In this document: piece after piece, positions 7,776 through 18,139 of the stretch
Layout: each line of letters begins with the position of its first letter
How positions within the stretch are numbered: the first letter of the stretch is position 1
Source of the DNA: an uncultured Eubacteriales bacterium
Lineage (GTDB): Bacteria > Bacillota > Clostridia > Oscillospirales > CAG-382
Assembly: GCA_934446675.1 (NCBI GenBank)
Contig: CAKSEL010000003.1
Coordinates: 172,533-236,532 of the forward strand
DNA: 64,000 nt
Direction: 5' to 3'
Position numbers and translations under genes: made by a program
Notes under the pieces: model-generated
The model's input: the letters and a program-made list of their open reading frames with translations, nothing else
Databases searched by the model: none
Told to the model about the DNA's origin: nothing

Positions 7776-10700
7776 ATGAGATCCACGTCGGAAATCAAAA
7801 CACTCGATGAAATTTTCGGGAATATAACTGCCGTAAAAATCTCATCGTGCAGAATTCTCGGAAGAAAACTCAAAGCCGCGTCGCGTGTATTAAAGAGCGA
7901 ATTCGGTAAGGTAAAGCAGTTTTCAAAGCATGACGGTTCGCTGCCGTGCGCATATGAATGGCTTGCGGATAATTACTATGTGCTTGATAAAAACGTAAAA
8001 GAGCTTTCGGCGCAGATATCTCATTTTAAGAAAATTCCCGTGTCGGACTGCGGACTTCCCGTGTATTTTGAATTGCTTTCGGCATACTATGAAACTCTCG
8101 CGGACGGATTTTCCGATGAAAACTTTTCGGAGTTTGTGAAATTCGCCTGCCAAAATAAAAATGTTGCTCCCGATATGCGTGATATGTATGCTTTTCCGGC
8201 GTTTGCAAAGTGCGCGGTTATATGCTTTGCTGCAAAAATGTGGCGTGAGTTCTCGGCTGATCCGGATAGTATAAATATGGCGCATATTATGGAAAACGCG
8301 GTGAAATCGCTGTCAAACCCGGAGATTTTCGATATGGAGGAGCTTTTTTCCTTTCACCCGGCACAAAAAATAATGTCCTGCGACCCGTCCGGAGCTTTTG
8401 ATAAAATGAGCGAGGATACAAAGAAATATTATAGATTAAGACTTTGCGATCTGTCCCGAAAAAACGGACAAAGCGAACGTCAGACAGCGTCGCGTATTCT
8501 CGATAAGGCAGCCGCGGCGGAAAATTTAAGAGAGCGTCACGTCGGCGCATATCTTGAGGATAATAAAAGCTTTGCCGTGCCGTATTACGGCGCGCTTTTC
8601 TGCATTGTCGCGGCGGCACTGCTTGCGATGACGGCTTTTGTTTCGCCTGTTTGCCTGCTTCTTGCTTTGCCGGTGTGGGAAACCGTAAAATTTCTGCTTG
8701 ACGTTGCTTTTTCGCGCTTTGTAAATCCCGAGCCTCTTTTCAGAATGGACATTTCGGAAATTCCGGACGGATTCGGCGCACTTACCGTCATAACAACGCT
8801 GCTTTCGGGAAATAACGCGGATAAAAAAATATTTGAAAGACTTGAAAGCCTGTATTTTTCAAACGGCGGTAAAAACGCATATTTCGGACTTCTCGCCGAC
8901 CTTCCCGACAGTAAAACGCAAAAGTCCGGAAATGATGAAAAGTTGCTTGATAACGCAAAAAAGCAGATCCAAAGACTTAATGAAAAATACGGCGGCGTTT
9001 TCTTTTTGTTTACAAGACAGCGCGCCTATTCAAAGTCCGAAAAGGCATATATTGCACCCGAACGCAAAAGGGGAGCCGTCTGCGCACTTTCGGAATACCT
9101 CTGCGGCAAGGGCGATAAATTTGATGAGAACTCATTAAAGCCGTCAAAAGAGCTGTGTAAGAATATAAAATATGTCGTTACTCTCGACGCTGATACCGAA
9201 ATGCCCGTCGGCGCACTTGAGCTGCTTTGCGGAGCAATGCTTCACCCGCTGAATAAGCCCGTGCTTAACAGTGACAAAACGGCAGTGGTAAAAGGACACG
9301 CAATAATCCAGCCTGCCGTAAGAACAACGGCGACCGACGCGTCGAAGAACCTTTTTACGTCGGTAATGTGCGGACCTGGAGGTCGTGAAAGCTACTCGAA
9401 CTTTTCGGGCGAGCTTAATATGACGCTGTTTAAAAATTCGGGATTTTGCGGAAAGGGAATATTCGATAAAGAGGTGTTTTATGAGCTTACCCACGGCAAA
9501 AACGCCTTTAAAACAAACGCGGTGCTGAGCCATGACGCACCCGAAGGAGCAAGGCTGAACTGCGCTGCGGATACGGAAGCCGTGTTCACGGACGGATTCC
9601 CCAAAAACGAGCTTTCTTACTTCAAACGCGAGCACAGATGGATAAGAGGAGATTTTCAAAATCTCGGCTTTGCCGCAAAATACGTAAAAAACGCGTCGGG
9701 AGAGAAAGTTGAGAACGGGATTTCTGCGCTTTATAAGTACAGAATTTTCGATAATGTCAGACGTGAGCTTACTCCAGTCTTTGCGGTAATTGCCGTTGTA
9801 TGCACGGTTTTCTGCGATGATTTCACAAGCGCGTTTCTCGGCGGAATAACGGCGCTGTATGTCTTTATGCCGTTTCTTGCCGACTTGATTTGTACGCTTG
9901 TTCATATAAAGAGCGGAGCAAAAGCCGCAGCAGCAAGGTTTTATTCTTTCGGCGTCGTGCCGTCGCTGTTTCAAAATTTGAGACGCTGCGCTCTTGATAT
10001 GTCAATGCTTGCAAAATACGCTCTTGTCTGCCTTGACGCGTTTTTCAGAAGCTGTTACCGAATGTTTTTCTCGCATAAAAGGCTTCTCGAATGGACGACG
10101 GCGGCTCAGAGCGACGCGTCAAGCTCCGACGGAATAGGAGGATACGTCTTTAAAAATCTGTTTTCAAGCATAATAGGCGTTTTCGTGTTTGTATTTTCGG
10201 GCGACGGCTTTGCAAGGCTTTTCGGACTGTCGTGGTTTTTTCTTCCGGCTGTCGCGTATTTTTGCGCCGAGTGTAAAAATAACACGCTTTCAGATAACGC
10301 GCCCGATAATGACGAGCTGAAAACCGTTAATGAGTACGCAAAAGATATATGGAGCTTTTTTGAAAACACGGTAACGGAGGAGGAAAATTATCTTCCGCCC
10401 GATAATATTCAGCTTTTTCCCGAAATGCGCACAGCTCACAGAACCTCGCCCACAAATATAGGACTGTATCTTGTATGCGCCGTGGTTGCGAGAAAATTCG
10501 GCTTTATAAATTCGCACGAGCTTTGCGCAAGACTTGAAAATTCGCTCTTTACTCTTGAAAAAATGCAGAAATTCAAGGGACATCTTTATAACTGGTACGA
10601 TACAAAAACTCTCGGCGTTCTCGAACCCGTGTACGTTTCAAGCGTTGACAGCGGAAATTTTCTTGCGTGCCTTATAACGGCGTCAAACGGTGCGGCGGAA

Positions 10701-13700
10701 TATAAAAACGAGTGCGCGGAGCTTGAAAGTATCTCCGAAAAACTGTATGCGCTGTATGAAAATACGGATCTTGAGGTAATTTACAATAAAAAGCGCGGAC
10801 TTTTCACTCTCGGACTGTCTTTTGAAAACGGACGGGCAAAGTCCGGAGATAACTGCTATGACCTGTATATGAGCGAGGCGAGAACTCTCAGCTATATTGC
10901 CTGCGCAAAGCGCGGCGTGCCGCCTAAACACTGGAAAAGACTTTCGAGAATGCCCGTTAAGTTTTACGGACATACGGGACTTGTGTCGTGGTCTGGCACG
11001 GCGTTTGAATATTTTATGCCGGCGCTGTTTCTGCCGTATATGCCCTGTACTCTTGAATATGAAGCACTGCGGCTTGCATATGACGCGCAAAAGTCAAGAA
11101 GTGCCGAAACCGACTTCGGAAAGATATTCGGCATATCCGAAAGCGCATATTTTGCCTTTGATTCTCAGATGAACTATGCATACCGCGCCTTCGGCGTTCC
11201 GGTGCTGGGACTCGGACGCGGACTTGAAAAGGATCTTGTAATATCTCCGTACTCTTCGTTTCTTATGATGAGCGTGAATTTGAGCGGCAGCCTTAAAAAC
11301 CTTGCCGTCATGAAAAAGTACGGCTTGTATGGCAGATACGGCTTTTATGAGGCGTGCGATTTTACACCCGGACGCGCCTCGGCAAAGGGCAGCATTGTTA
11401 AAAGCTATATGGCGCACCATATGGGAATGAGCTTTTGCGCATTGGCAAACGCGGCGTTTTGCGGCGAAGTACGCAGACTGTTTACGGAGGATAAGGCTAT
11501 GGAAAGCGCAAAAACCCTGCTTGACGAGAGAATACCCGTCGGAATTGAAGTAAAGAAGTATTCAGGTATATATGAAAAGACTGATAAGCCGGACGCCGCG
11601 CCTATCTGCGTTCAGAGCCGTGTTTCAACCGGCGCAGATCCGGAAAATCCCGTGTTCGGCGCACTGTCCGACGGCAGAATTTCGGTTCTCGGCGCAGATA
11701 ACGGATATGTGCGTATCTCGCTCGGCGGTAAAATGATAAACCTTGCCTCAAACGAAAAATACGGCATACAGAAAAGCGTTATGTGCTTTGCAAAGCTCGG
11801 AAATACGTTTTTAAGCTCTTGTCCCGGCATAAATGACAATAAAAATGAGAGCCGCAGTTTTGAGATAAGTCCGGAAAAGCTGTCATATAACGTAAAGTCT
11901 GACGGAAAATATAATTTTACCTCGTCATTTACCGCCGAAAAAAACGTATCCGAAACCGTAAGAATTAAAATGACGCTTGAACGGGATAAAAACGGAAATG
12001 ACAGAGCAGAAAAGCCGAAGCGCGTAAAATTCGCACTGTATTTCGAGCCTGTTCTTGCAAGTATTCTGAACTACGAGTCGCACCCTGCATTTTCGGGGCT
12101 TTTCGTCGAAGCCGCGCTTGATGAAGAAACGGGAATACTGTGCTTTCGCAGACGTCCGAGAGAGGCTCACGAAAAGGAACTGTATCTTGCCGCGGCGCCG
12201 TCAGACGGAGAAAAGTTTGATTTCGGCATAAATAAGATACGCATTTTCGGCTATCCCGTGACGGGTGAAAGCTTCAAGAAAATATTTGATAAAAGACCCG
12301 ATAACAGAGAGGGCGCGTGCATAGATCCTGCGTGCCTGATTGCCGCAGAGCGCGGTTTTGACGGACAAAACAACAAGGCGCAGTTTGAAATAATACTTTC
12401 CGTTTCCGACAGCCGCGAAAAGGCGATCTCGGGAATAACCGCCGCGAGAGAAAAAAGCTTTGAAAAGGCGTGTGCGGAGTTAAAAAAGACCTCCCTTGAA
12501 CTGTATGCCGCGTCGGGTTATGCGCCGGACGGAGAAGTCGGAGAGTCCGAAGAAGAAAAAGAGCTTTGCGCGCTTGTTTATCCCGAAAAGAGCGAACCCG
12601 GCACCGAACTTGAGAAAAACGGCATGGACGCGCTGTGGAAATACGGAATATCGGGCGATTATCCGCTTATATGCGTATATGCAGACAATCCGCTTGACGA
12701 GGATAAGGCGATAAGGTATGTAAAGGCGTTTGCTCTGCTTAAATATAAAGGCTTTTGCGCGGATCTTGCGCTTTTGTACCGCGAGCATGAAAAATACCGT
12801 GCAGACGGAGAAAATCTTGCCGACGATATAATTTCAAAAAGCGGCGTTTCGGGACTGATCGGCGCAAAAAACGGCGGAATATTCAAGGTTGACCTGTCTA
12901 AAAGCTCAGACGGCGGAGAAAAACTCATATTCCGCGCGGCGCTTGTGTATCCGCCTCTCGCAAAACCCGATGAGAGCGCGTTTTTTGCAGGAAATTATGA
13001 TATTGTAACGGATATTCAGGGGAAGGAAAGCGCAACCGACGGGGAAATATTCTTTAATACTGCGGTCGGATATTTTGACAAAAACTACGATTTTACCGTC
13101 GATAAGACAAGAAATATAACCCGTCCCATGTCGCACGTTCTGTCTGGACGGCACCTCTCGACGGTCGTCACCCACAATTCTCTCGGATATACTTTCTGTA
13201 CAAACGCCGCCGAAAGGCGAATAACTCCCTTTTATAACGACGAATGTTCCTTTTCGACGGGAGAGCATATTTATATAAGCGACGGACAAAAGCTCTATGA
13301 CCTTGCCGCGGTTTCGCACAGCGTAAAGTACGGTACGGGATATGCAGAGTATACGGCGCGTATATGCGAAAAAGAGGTAAGACTTAAAGTATACGTTCCC
13401 GAAAAGCTGCCGATTAAAATTTATGAGGCTGACGTTCCGGACTCGCTTTCGGCAATGCTCTTGGTAAAGCCGGTAATGGCAAGATTTGCCTTTTCAAACT
13501 CCGACTGTACGTTTAATATAGGCGCGGGCGCGGTAAGGTTCGGGAACAGCTTTTCGCAGAATTTCCCGTATACGGGATTTGCGTTCGGAGCAGGCTTTGA
13601 CGAGTCGGGAAATGTGTCGGAGGGCGCGGTAAAAATATTCAGAAGCGGCAGATTTTCGGGCTGCGCCGCAGTCATGTTTGAAAATAAGAATAACGGCGAT

Positions 13701-15425
13701 GAAAGTACCGGAAACTCAAAATTTGTCTTTGCACTCGGCAGCGCAAAAAACGAGGACGTGATCTCGCACTGTACGTCCTGCGTGCGGAACGGACTTTATG
13801 AGCTTTACCGCAGCGCACTTGTGTTTTCAAATGGCGTTATGGCAAAGATCTCGCTTTCGGGGTACGATAAAAACGACGGCGCACGCGCAGTATCCGCAAT
13901 GCTCTGCAAATGGCTGTCATATCAGAACGGAATATGCCGTATGTATTCGCGCAGCGGTTTTTATCAGTCGGGCGGAGCTTACGGCTACCGCGATCAGCTT
14001 CAGGACGCGGTCTGTCTTATGTATTCCGATAAAAATGCCGCGAGAACCCATATTTTAAGGTGCGCCGCACATCAGTTTGCAGAGGGAGACGTGCTGCACT
14101 GGTGGCATCCGGGAACGCAGAACGGCAATAAGAGCCACAGCGGCGTGAGGACGAGAATTTCGGACGATTATGTCTGGCTTGCGTATGCGGTTTCGGAGTA
14201 TGTGTCCTATACGGGAGATACCGGCGTGCTTGACGTGAAAGTGAGATATATAAAAGCGGACGGACTTTCTGACGGCGAACATGAAAAATATATAAGCCCC
14301 GAATATTCCGACGTAAAGGAAAGTCTTTACAGACATTGCCTGAAGTCGCTTTTCAGAGCGTACAGAATGAGAGGGCAGCACGGACTCTGTCTTATCGGAA
14401 CCGGAGACTGGAGCGACGGACTTAACCGCGTCGGAAAGGACGGAAAGGGCGAGAGCGTGTGGCTTACAATGTTCCTTGCAATGTGCATGGAAAAGTTTTC
14501 GCAGGTCTGCACGCGTTACGGCGATGATGTTACGAACCGCGCACTGTGCGAACGCGCAAAGGAGCTTTTTGATGTCTGCAAAGAGAGCGGATTTGATGAC
14601 GAACACGGATATTTTATAAGAGCCTATGACGACGGCGGAGAAAAACTCGGATATTACGGCAATGACGAATGTAAGATAGATCTTCTTCCGCAGAGCTTTT
14701 CGGCAATAAGCGGGGGCTTTGACAAAGATACCGTTTCTTCAAGCCTGCTTTGCGCTTACAATATGCTGTGCGACACAAACGGAAAACTGTTTAAGCTGCT
14801 CTCTCCGCCGTTTCACTATACAAAAAAGGATCCCGGATATATAAAAGGTTATGTTCCCGGAATACGCGAAAACGGAGGACAGTATACCCATGCCGCGGTC
14901 TGGGCAAGCATGGCGTTTCTGAAAGCGTCCGAAAACGGAGATACCGGTATTGCAAGCGAGAAAGAGCTGAGAAAGATAGGAATTGAAACGCTTATGTTTC
15001 TGCTCACTCCGCTGCGTATGGAGGATAAGGCGCTTTCGGAAAAATACGGCGCGGAGCCTTATGTTCTCGCGGGCGATATATACGCGAATAAGGATTATTA
15101 CGGCAGAGCCGGCTGGAGCTGGTATACGGGCGCTGCAGGCTGGTTTTTCAGAGAACTTCTGACAAGGCTTTTCTGCATAAACTTAAAAGACGTGCTTGCC
15201 GAAAGTCCGAAGCTTGTGCTTTCGGACGGTGTGTTTACCCTGCCGTTTGAGTTTTCCGATGAGTTTTCGGTTAATCTTGCTGTAAACAAAGACACAGACC
15301 TTACGGTAAATTATAAAAGGGGCGCAGAGAACGGAGTTTTTTCCGCAGACGAAAAATGCACCATGTGCGTAAGACTGAAACGCGGTGAGCAAAACGAAGT
15401 TACCGTAATATCAAAAGAACGGTAA
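7776..15425 (+). CDS. Giant cyclic beta-1,2-glucan synthase-like protein (GT84-GH94)
   Basis: With the ATG at 7776 (AAAGGAAG 9 nt upstream; an earlier in-frame TTG sits before that site) the protein has 2549 residues. The N-terminal half is a membrane glycosyltransferase: helices near 262-305, a LDADTE nucleotide-sugar motif (D471, D473) and an HRW motif (R621, W622), then more helices near 665-710. The middle holds an alpha/alpha-barrel like the glycoamylase-type domain of cyclic glucan synthases. The C-terminal third is GH94 phosphorylase-like, with a WWHP motif and the DWSD motif (D2211-D2214) expected to carry the general acid. Family members build and cyclise beta-1,2-glucan from UDP-glucose. 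The product in this host is inferred. It stands alone between the repeat and the yfmF promoter. Confidence 0.88.
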   Translation: MRSTSEIKTLDEIFGNITAVKISSCRILGRKLKAASRVLKSEFGKVKQFSKHDGSLPCAYEWLADNYYVLDKNVKELSAQISHFKKIPVSDCGLPVYFELLSAYYETLADGFSDENFSEFVKFACQNKNVAPDMRDMYAFPAFAKCAVICFAAKMWREFSADPDSINMAHIMENAVKSLSNPEIFDMEELFSFHPAQKIMSCDPSGAFDKMSEDTKKYYRLRLCDLSRKNGQSERQTASRILDKAAAAENLRERHVGAYLEDNKSFAVPYYGALFCIVAAALLAMTAFVSPVCLLLALPVWETVKFLLDVAFSRFVNPEPLFRMDISEIPDGFGALTVITTLLSGNNADKKIFERLESLYFSNGGKNAYFGLLADLPDSKTQKSGNDEKLLDNAKKQIQRLNEKYGGVFFLFTRQRAYSKSEKAYIAPERKRGAVCALSEYLCGKGDKFDENSLKPSKELCKNIKYVVTLDADTEMPVGALELLCGAMLHPLNKPVLNSDKTAVVKGHAIIQPAVRTTATDASKNLFTSVMCGPGGRESYSNFSGELNMTLFKNSGFCGKGIFDKEVFYELTHGKNAFKTNAVLSHDAPEGARLNCAADTEAVFTDGFPKNELSYFKREHRWIRGDFQNLGFAAKYVKNASGEKVENGISALYKYRIFDNVRRELTPVFAVIAVVCTVFCDDFTSAFLGGITALYVFMPFLADLICTLVHIKSGAKAAAARFYSFGVVPSLFQNLRRCALDMSMLAKYALVCLDAFFRSCYRMFFSHKRLLEWTTAAQSDASSSDGIGGYVFKNLFSSIIGVFVFVFSGDGFARLFGLSWFFLPAVAYFCAECKNNTLSDNAPDNDELKTVNEYAKDIWSFFENTVTEEENYLPPDNIQLFPEMRTAHRTSPTNIGLYLVCAVVARKFGFINSHELCARLENSLFTLEKMQKFKGHLYNWYDTKTLGVLEPVYVSSVDSGNFLACLITASNGAAEYKNECAELESISEKLYALYENTDLEVIYNKKRGLFTLGLSFENGRAKSGDNCYDLYMSEARTLSYIACAKRGVPPKHWKRLSRMPVKFYGHTGLVSWSGTAFEYFMPALFLPYMPCTLEYEALRLAYDAQKSRSAETDFGKIFGISESAYFAFDSQMNYAYRAFGVPVLGLGRGLEKDLVISPYSSFLMMSVNLSGSLKNLAVMKKYGLYGRYGFYEACDFTPGRASAKGSIVKSYMAHHMGMSFCALANAAFCGEVRRLFTEDKAMESAKTLLDERIPVGIEVKKYSGIYEKTDKPDAAPICVQSRVSTGADPENPVFGALSDGRISVLGADNGYVRISLGGKMINLASNEKYGIQKSVMCFAKLGNTFLSSCPGINDNKNESRSFEISPEKLSYNVKSDGKYNFTSSFTAEKNVSETVRIKMTLERDKNGNDRAEKPKRVKFALYFEPVLASILNYESHPAFSGLFVEAALDEETGILCFRRRPREAHEKELYLAAAPSDGEKFDFGINKIRIFGYPVTGESFKKIFDKRPDNREGACIDPACLIAAERGFDGQNNKAQFEIILSVSDSREKAISGITAAREKSFEKACAELKKTSLELYAASGYAPDGEVGESEEEKELCALVYPEKSEPGTELEKNGMDALWKYGISGDYPLICVYADNPLDEDKAIRYVKAFALLKYKGFCADLALLYREHEKYRADGENLADDIISKSGVSGLIGAKNGGIFKVDLSKSSDGGEKLIFRAALVYPPLAKPDESAFFAGNYDIVTDIQGKESATDGEIFFNTAVGYFDKNYDFTVDKTRNITRPMSHVLSGRHLSTVVTHNSLGYTFCTNAAERRITPFYNDECSFSTGEHIYISDGQKLYDLAAVSHSVKYGTGYAEYTARICEKEVRLKVYVPEKLPIKIYEADVPDSLSAMLLVKPVMARFAFSNSDCTFNIGAGAVRFGNSFSQNFPYTGFAFGAGFDESGNVSEGAVKIFRSGRFSGCAAVMFENKNNGDESTGNSKFVFALGSAKNEDVISHCTSCVRNGLYELYRSALVFSNGVMAKISLSGYDKNDGARAVSAMLCKWLSYQNGICRMYSRSGFYQSGGAYGYRDQLQDAVCLMYSDKNAARTHILRCAAHQFAEGDVLHWWHPGTQNGNKSHSGVRTRISDDYVWLAYAVSEYVSYTGDTGVLDVKVRYIKADGLSDGEHEKYISPEYSDVKESLYRHCLKSLFRAYRMRGQHGLCLIGTGDWSDGLNRVGKDGKGESVWLTMFLAMCMEKFSQVCTRYGDDVTNRALCERAKELFDVCKESGFDDEHGYFIRAYDDGGEKLGYYGNDECKIDLLPQSFSAISGGFDKDTVSSSLLCAYNMLCDTNGKLFKLLSPPFHYTKKDPGYIKGYVPGIRENGGQYTHAAVWASMAFLKASENGDTGIASEKELRKIGIETLMFLLTPLRMEDKALSEKYGAEPYVLAGDIYANKDYYGRAGWSWYTGAAGWFFRELLTRLFCINLKDVLAESPKLVLSDGVFTLPFEFSDEFSVNLAVNKDTDLTVNYKRGAENGVFSADEKCTMCVRLKRGEQNEVTVISKER

Positions 15426-15471
15426 AGAGCGCTGCGCTGTTTGAATGATTTGTAAATTTGCGCGCGTTCTC

Positions 15472-15500
15472 TTTACTAATTGCGCATTAAGATGTATAAT
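15472..15500 (+). promoter_or_regulatory. Sigma-A promoter of the yfmF operon
   Basis: TTTACT (15472-15477), a 17-nt spacer and TATAAT (15495-15500), 44 nt before the chosen yfmF start. This argues against the longer frame beginning at 15445. Confidence 0.72.
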
Positions 15501-15543
15501 AAATAAAGTATATTTATGTACTTTCATCACCGGAGGAAAACCA

Positions 15544-16830
15544 ATGCAAAGATACAGTATTGCGGACGGAGTTTATCTGAATGTCATACCGTCCGTAAAG
15601 TTCAAGACCAACTTTTTAAGCGTAAACTTTCTGCTTTCGCTTACCGAAAAAAATGCAACCGGAACGTCAGCGCTTTTAAGAGTGCTGCTGCGCTCCTGTA
15701 AAAAATATCCGTCCACCGCGTCCCTTGCCTCAAGGCTCGAATATCTATACGATATGTCCGCGTCCATGAGAAACTACAAGAGAGGCGAAACGCTTATAAC
15801 AAGCTATGAGTCGGAATTTCTCAAAGACGAGTATGTTCCCGAAGGCACGGAAAATATGCTGTCGGAGGCTGTCGGGACTTTCCGCGATATTGTGCTTGAT
15901 CCGCGCGTAAAGGACGGAGCGTTTGACGAAAAAACTCTCTCGGAAGAAAAGACCGACCTTGTGAATACCATAAACGCGCTGATAAATAATAAAAATTCCT
16001 ATGCAAAGCAAAAGTGCACAGAGATAATGTGCGAAAATGAAAAATACGCGCTCAACGAACTCGGCACGGCAGAGGACGCAAAGAACGTAACGGCGTCGGG
16101 ACTTTTTGATTTTTACCACGAATTTATAAAGACCTCGCGCATAGAGATATATTTTGTCGGAGAATGTGACGAAAACGCGCTGTGCGAGCTTTTCAAGGAG
16201 CTTTTTTCGGGCGTCGAAAGACAGCCGTCGGAGCTTTGCGATACTTTTGTGTCGGACAAGGCTCATGAACCCGTCATTTATAAAAAAGAGATCATGAACG
16301 TAAGCCAGGGCAAGCTTGCAATGGGCTTCAGAACAGGAGCTACTCTCAAAGACGCAAACAGCGCGGATATGATAATGTTCAACGAGATATTCGGCTCGTC
16401 TCCCGTAAGCAAGCTGTTTATGAACGTGCGCGAAAAACTCAGTCTATGCTATTACTGCCGTTCGGTCACGGATTCTTTTAAGGGCGTTATGTTCGTAATG
16501 TCGGGAATTGAAAACTGTAACCGCGAAAAGGCTGTAAACGCCATACTTTCGGAGCTTCGCGACATCTGCGACGGAAAATTTGCGCAGAGCGATATAGACG
16601 CCGCCGTTCTTTCCGTCACAAATTCCTATAAGGAGCTTTCGGATAATCCGTCGGGACTTTCGTCGTGGTATCTTTCAAGACGTATGTCGGGCGATCTCAG
16701 CGAACCGTCAGACGTGATAAACGCCGTGTCAAAAGTGACGGCAGCCGATATAGCAAATGCCGCAAAACGCGTAAAGCTCGACACGGTATACTTCCTTGAG
16801 GGCGGCGCAAAAGAGGAGGACGCGGAATAA
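15544..16830 (+). CDS. yfmF: Inactive M16 peptidase homologue YfmF (EF-P modification-associated)
   Basis: A 428-residue M16-fold protein starting at ATG 15544, with GGAGG 7 nt upstream. Where active M16 enzymes carry HxxEH it reads TEKNATGTSALL, so zinc ligands are absent and it should be the non-catalytic partner. In Bacillus subtilis yfmF and yfmH are linked to 5-aminopentanol modification of elongation factor P, which helps ribosomes through polyproline. The active homologue begins at the last base of this gene's stop codon, so the two are translationally coupled and probably heterodimerise. Confidence 0.85.
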   Translation: MQRYSIADGVYLNVIPSVKFKTNFLSVNFLLSLTEKNATGTSALLRVLLRSCKKYPSTASLASRLEYLYDMSASMRNYKRGETLITSYESEFLKDEYVPEGTENMLSEAVGTFRDIVLDPRVKDGAFDEKTLSEEKTDLVNTINALINNKNSYAKQKCTEIMCENEKYALNELGTAEDAKNVTASGLFDFYHEFIKTSRIEIYFVGECDENALCELFKELFSGVERQPSELCDTFVSDKAHEPVIYKKEIMNVSQGKLAMGFRTGATLKDANSADMIMFNEIFGSSPVSKLFMNVREKLSLCYYCRSVTDSFKGVMFVMSGIENCNREKAVNAILSELRDICDGKFAQSDIDAAVLSVTNSYKELSDNPSGLSSWYLSRRMSGDLSEPSDVINAVSKVTAADIANAAKRVKLDTVYFLEGGAKEEDAE

Positions 16831-18107
16831 TGAGTTTTACTGTTTTTGAAAATGAAAAATTAAAGGAAAAATATTATCTTATAAACCATAAAAGCGGACT
16901 TCGCGTGTATGTTTATCCCAAAAAGATGAGCACGTCTTATGCCGCGTTTGCGACAAAGTTCGGTTCTGTTGACAACAAATTCTTATGCGACGGAAAAGAA
17001 ATAAATCTTCCCGACGGAATAGCGCATTTTCTCGAACACAAGATGTTTGAGAACGAGGACGGCTCGGACACCTTCGAGCTTTACGCAAAGACCGGCGCAA
17101 ACGCAAACGCCTACACTACCTCCGACAGAACCGTGTATCTTTTCTCGGCTGCCGATAATGTCGCTCAGTCGCTTGAGATACTTCTCGGCTTTGTGACGCA
17201 CCCCTATTTTACAGATGAGACCGTCGCAAAGGAACAGGGCATAATCGGTCAGGAAATAAGAATGTACGACGACAATCCCAACTGGCAGCTCTATTTCGGT
17301 ATGCTTTCGGGGCTTTACGTCAACAATCCCGTGAGAATAGACACCGCAGGTACCGTCGAAACGATAGCGACGATAACTCCCGAAAAGCTTTTTGACGCGT
17401 ACAACGCCTTTTATAACCTTTCAAACATGGCGCTGTGCGTATGCGGAGATATTGACTGCGAACAGGTCGAAGGGGTCTGCGACAGGGTGTTAGAATATGT
17501 AAAGGCGCCCGAAGTAAAGCGCATATATCCGTTGGAACCCGACGCCGTATACAAAGAGTTTGTGACCAAGAAAATGCAGGTTTCCATGCCCATGTTCTTT
17601 GTCGGCATAAAGGATAACGAGTGCCCAATGTCGGGACGCGCGCTTATGAAAAAGCGTGCCGAATACTGCATACTGCTTGACCTTATGTTCGATAAATCAA
17701 CTGACTTTTACAATGAGCTTTATGAAAGCGGACTTGTGGATTCGTCGTTCTCCTACGAATATGAGGGACACGAAACCTTTGCGATAAGCGAAATATCCGG
17801 CTGTTCGGAAAATCCCGATCAGGTGTATAAAAAGATAAGAGATCATATTGCGCTTTGCAAAAAGAACGGATTTTCAAAAGAGGATTTTGAACGCATAAAG
17901 CGCGCAAATTACGCACATTCGATAGGCATTTTCAACAGCACTGAGGATATAGCAAACGAGCTTATATCGTGCGTGTTTGAGGATACCGATATACTGGATT
18001 TTCCGCAGATCGTTGCGGACGTTACGTTTGAGGATATAAATAACCGTCTTAAAACGGCATTTGCCGATAATGCGTTTACACTTTCGACGGTGTATCCGCA
18101 GCACTGA
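16830..18107 (+). CDS. yfmH: Zinc M16 peptidase YfmH (EF-P modification-associated)
   Basis: A 425-residue M16 metallopeptidase. The inverted zinc motif HFLEH (H66, E69, H70) is intact, and the two M16 half-domains continue through to the C terminus. Its ATG overlaps the yfmF TAA by one base, with a strong GAGGAGGA site inside yfmF. Together they resemble the two-subunit M16 proteases in which one subunit has lost the metal site. The role in EF-P modification comes from Bacillus. A peptide-processing role independent of EF-P cannot be excluded. Confidence 0.87.
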   Translation: MSFTVFENEKLKEKYYLINHKSGLRVYVYPKKMSTSYAAFATKFGSVDNKFLCDGKEINLPDGIAHFLEHKMFENEDGSDTFELYAKTGANANAYTTSDRTVYLFSAADNVAQSLEILLGFVTHPYFTDETVAKEQGIIGQEIRMYDDNPNWQLYFGMLSGLYVNNPVRIDTAGTVETIATITPEKLFDAYNAFYNLSNMALCVCGDIDCEQVEGVCDRVLEYVKAPEVKRIYPLEPDAVYKEFVTKKMQVSMPMFFVGIKDNECPMSGRALMKKRAEYCILLDLMFDKSTDFYNELYESGLVDSSFSYEYEGHETFAISEISGCSENPDQVYKKIRDHIALCKKNGFSKEDFERIKRANYAHSIGIFNSTEDIANELISCVFEDTDILDFPQIVADVTFEDINNRLKTAFADNAFTLSTVYPQH

Positions 18108-18139
18108 GCGCCGGACTTTTTCGAGAGGAAGTGTGAAAA

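Noticed and set aside
15445..15543. Upstream extension of yfmF
   Set aside because: The promoter at 15472-15500 lies inside it, and GGAGG points to the ATG at 15544.
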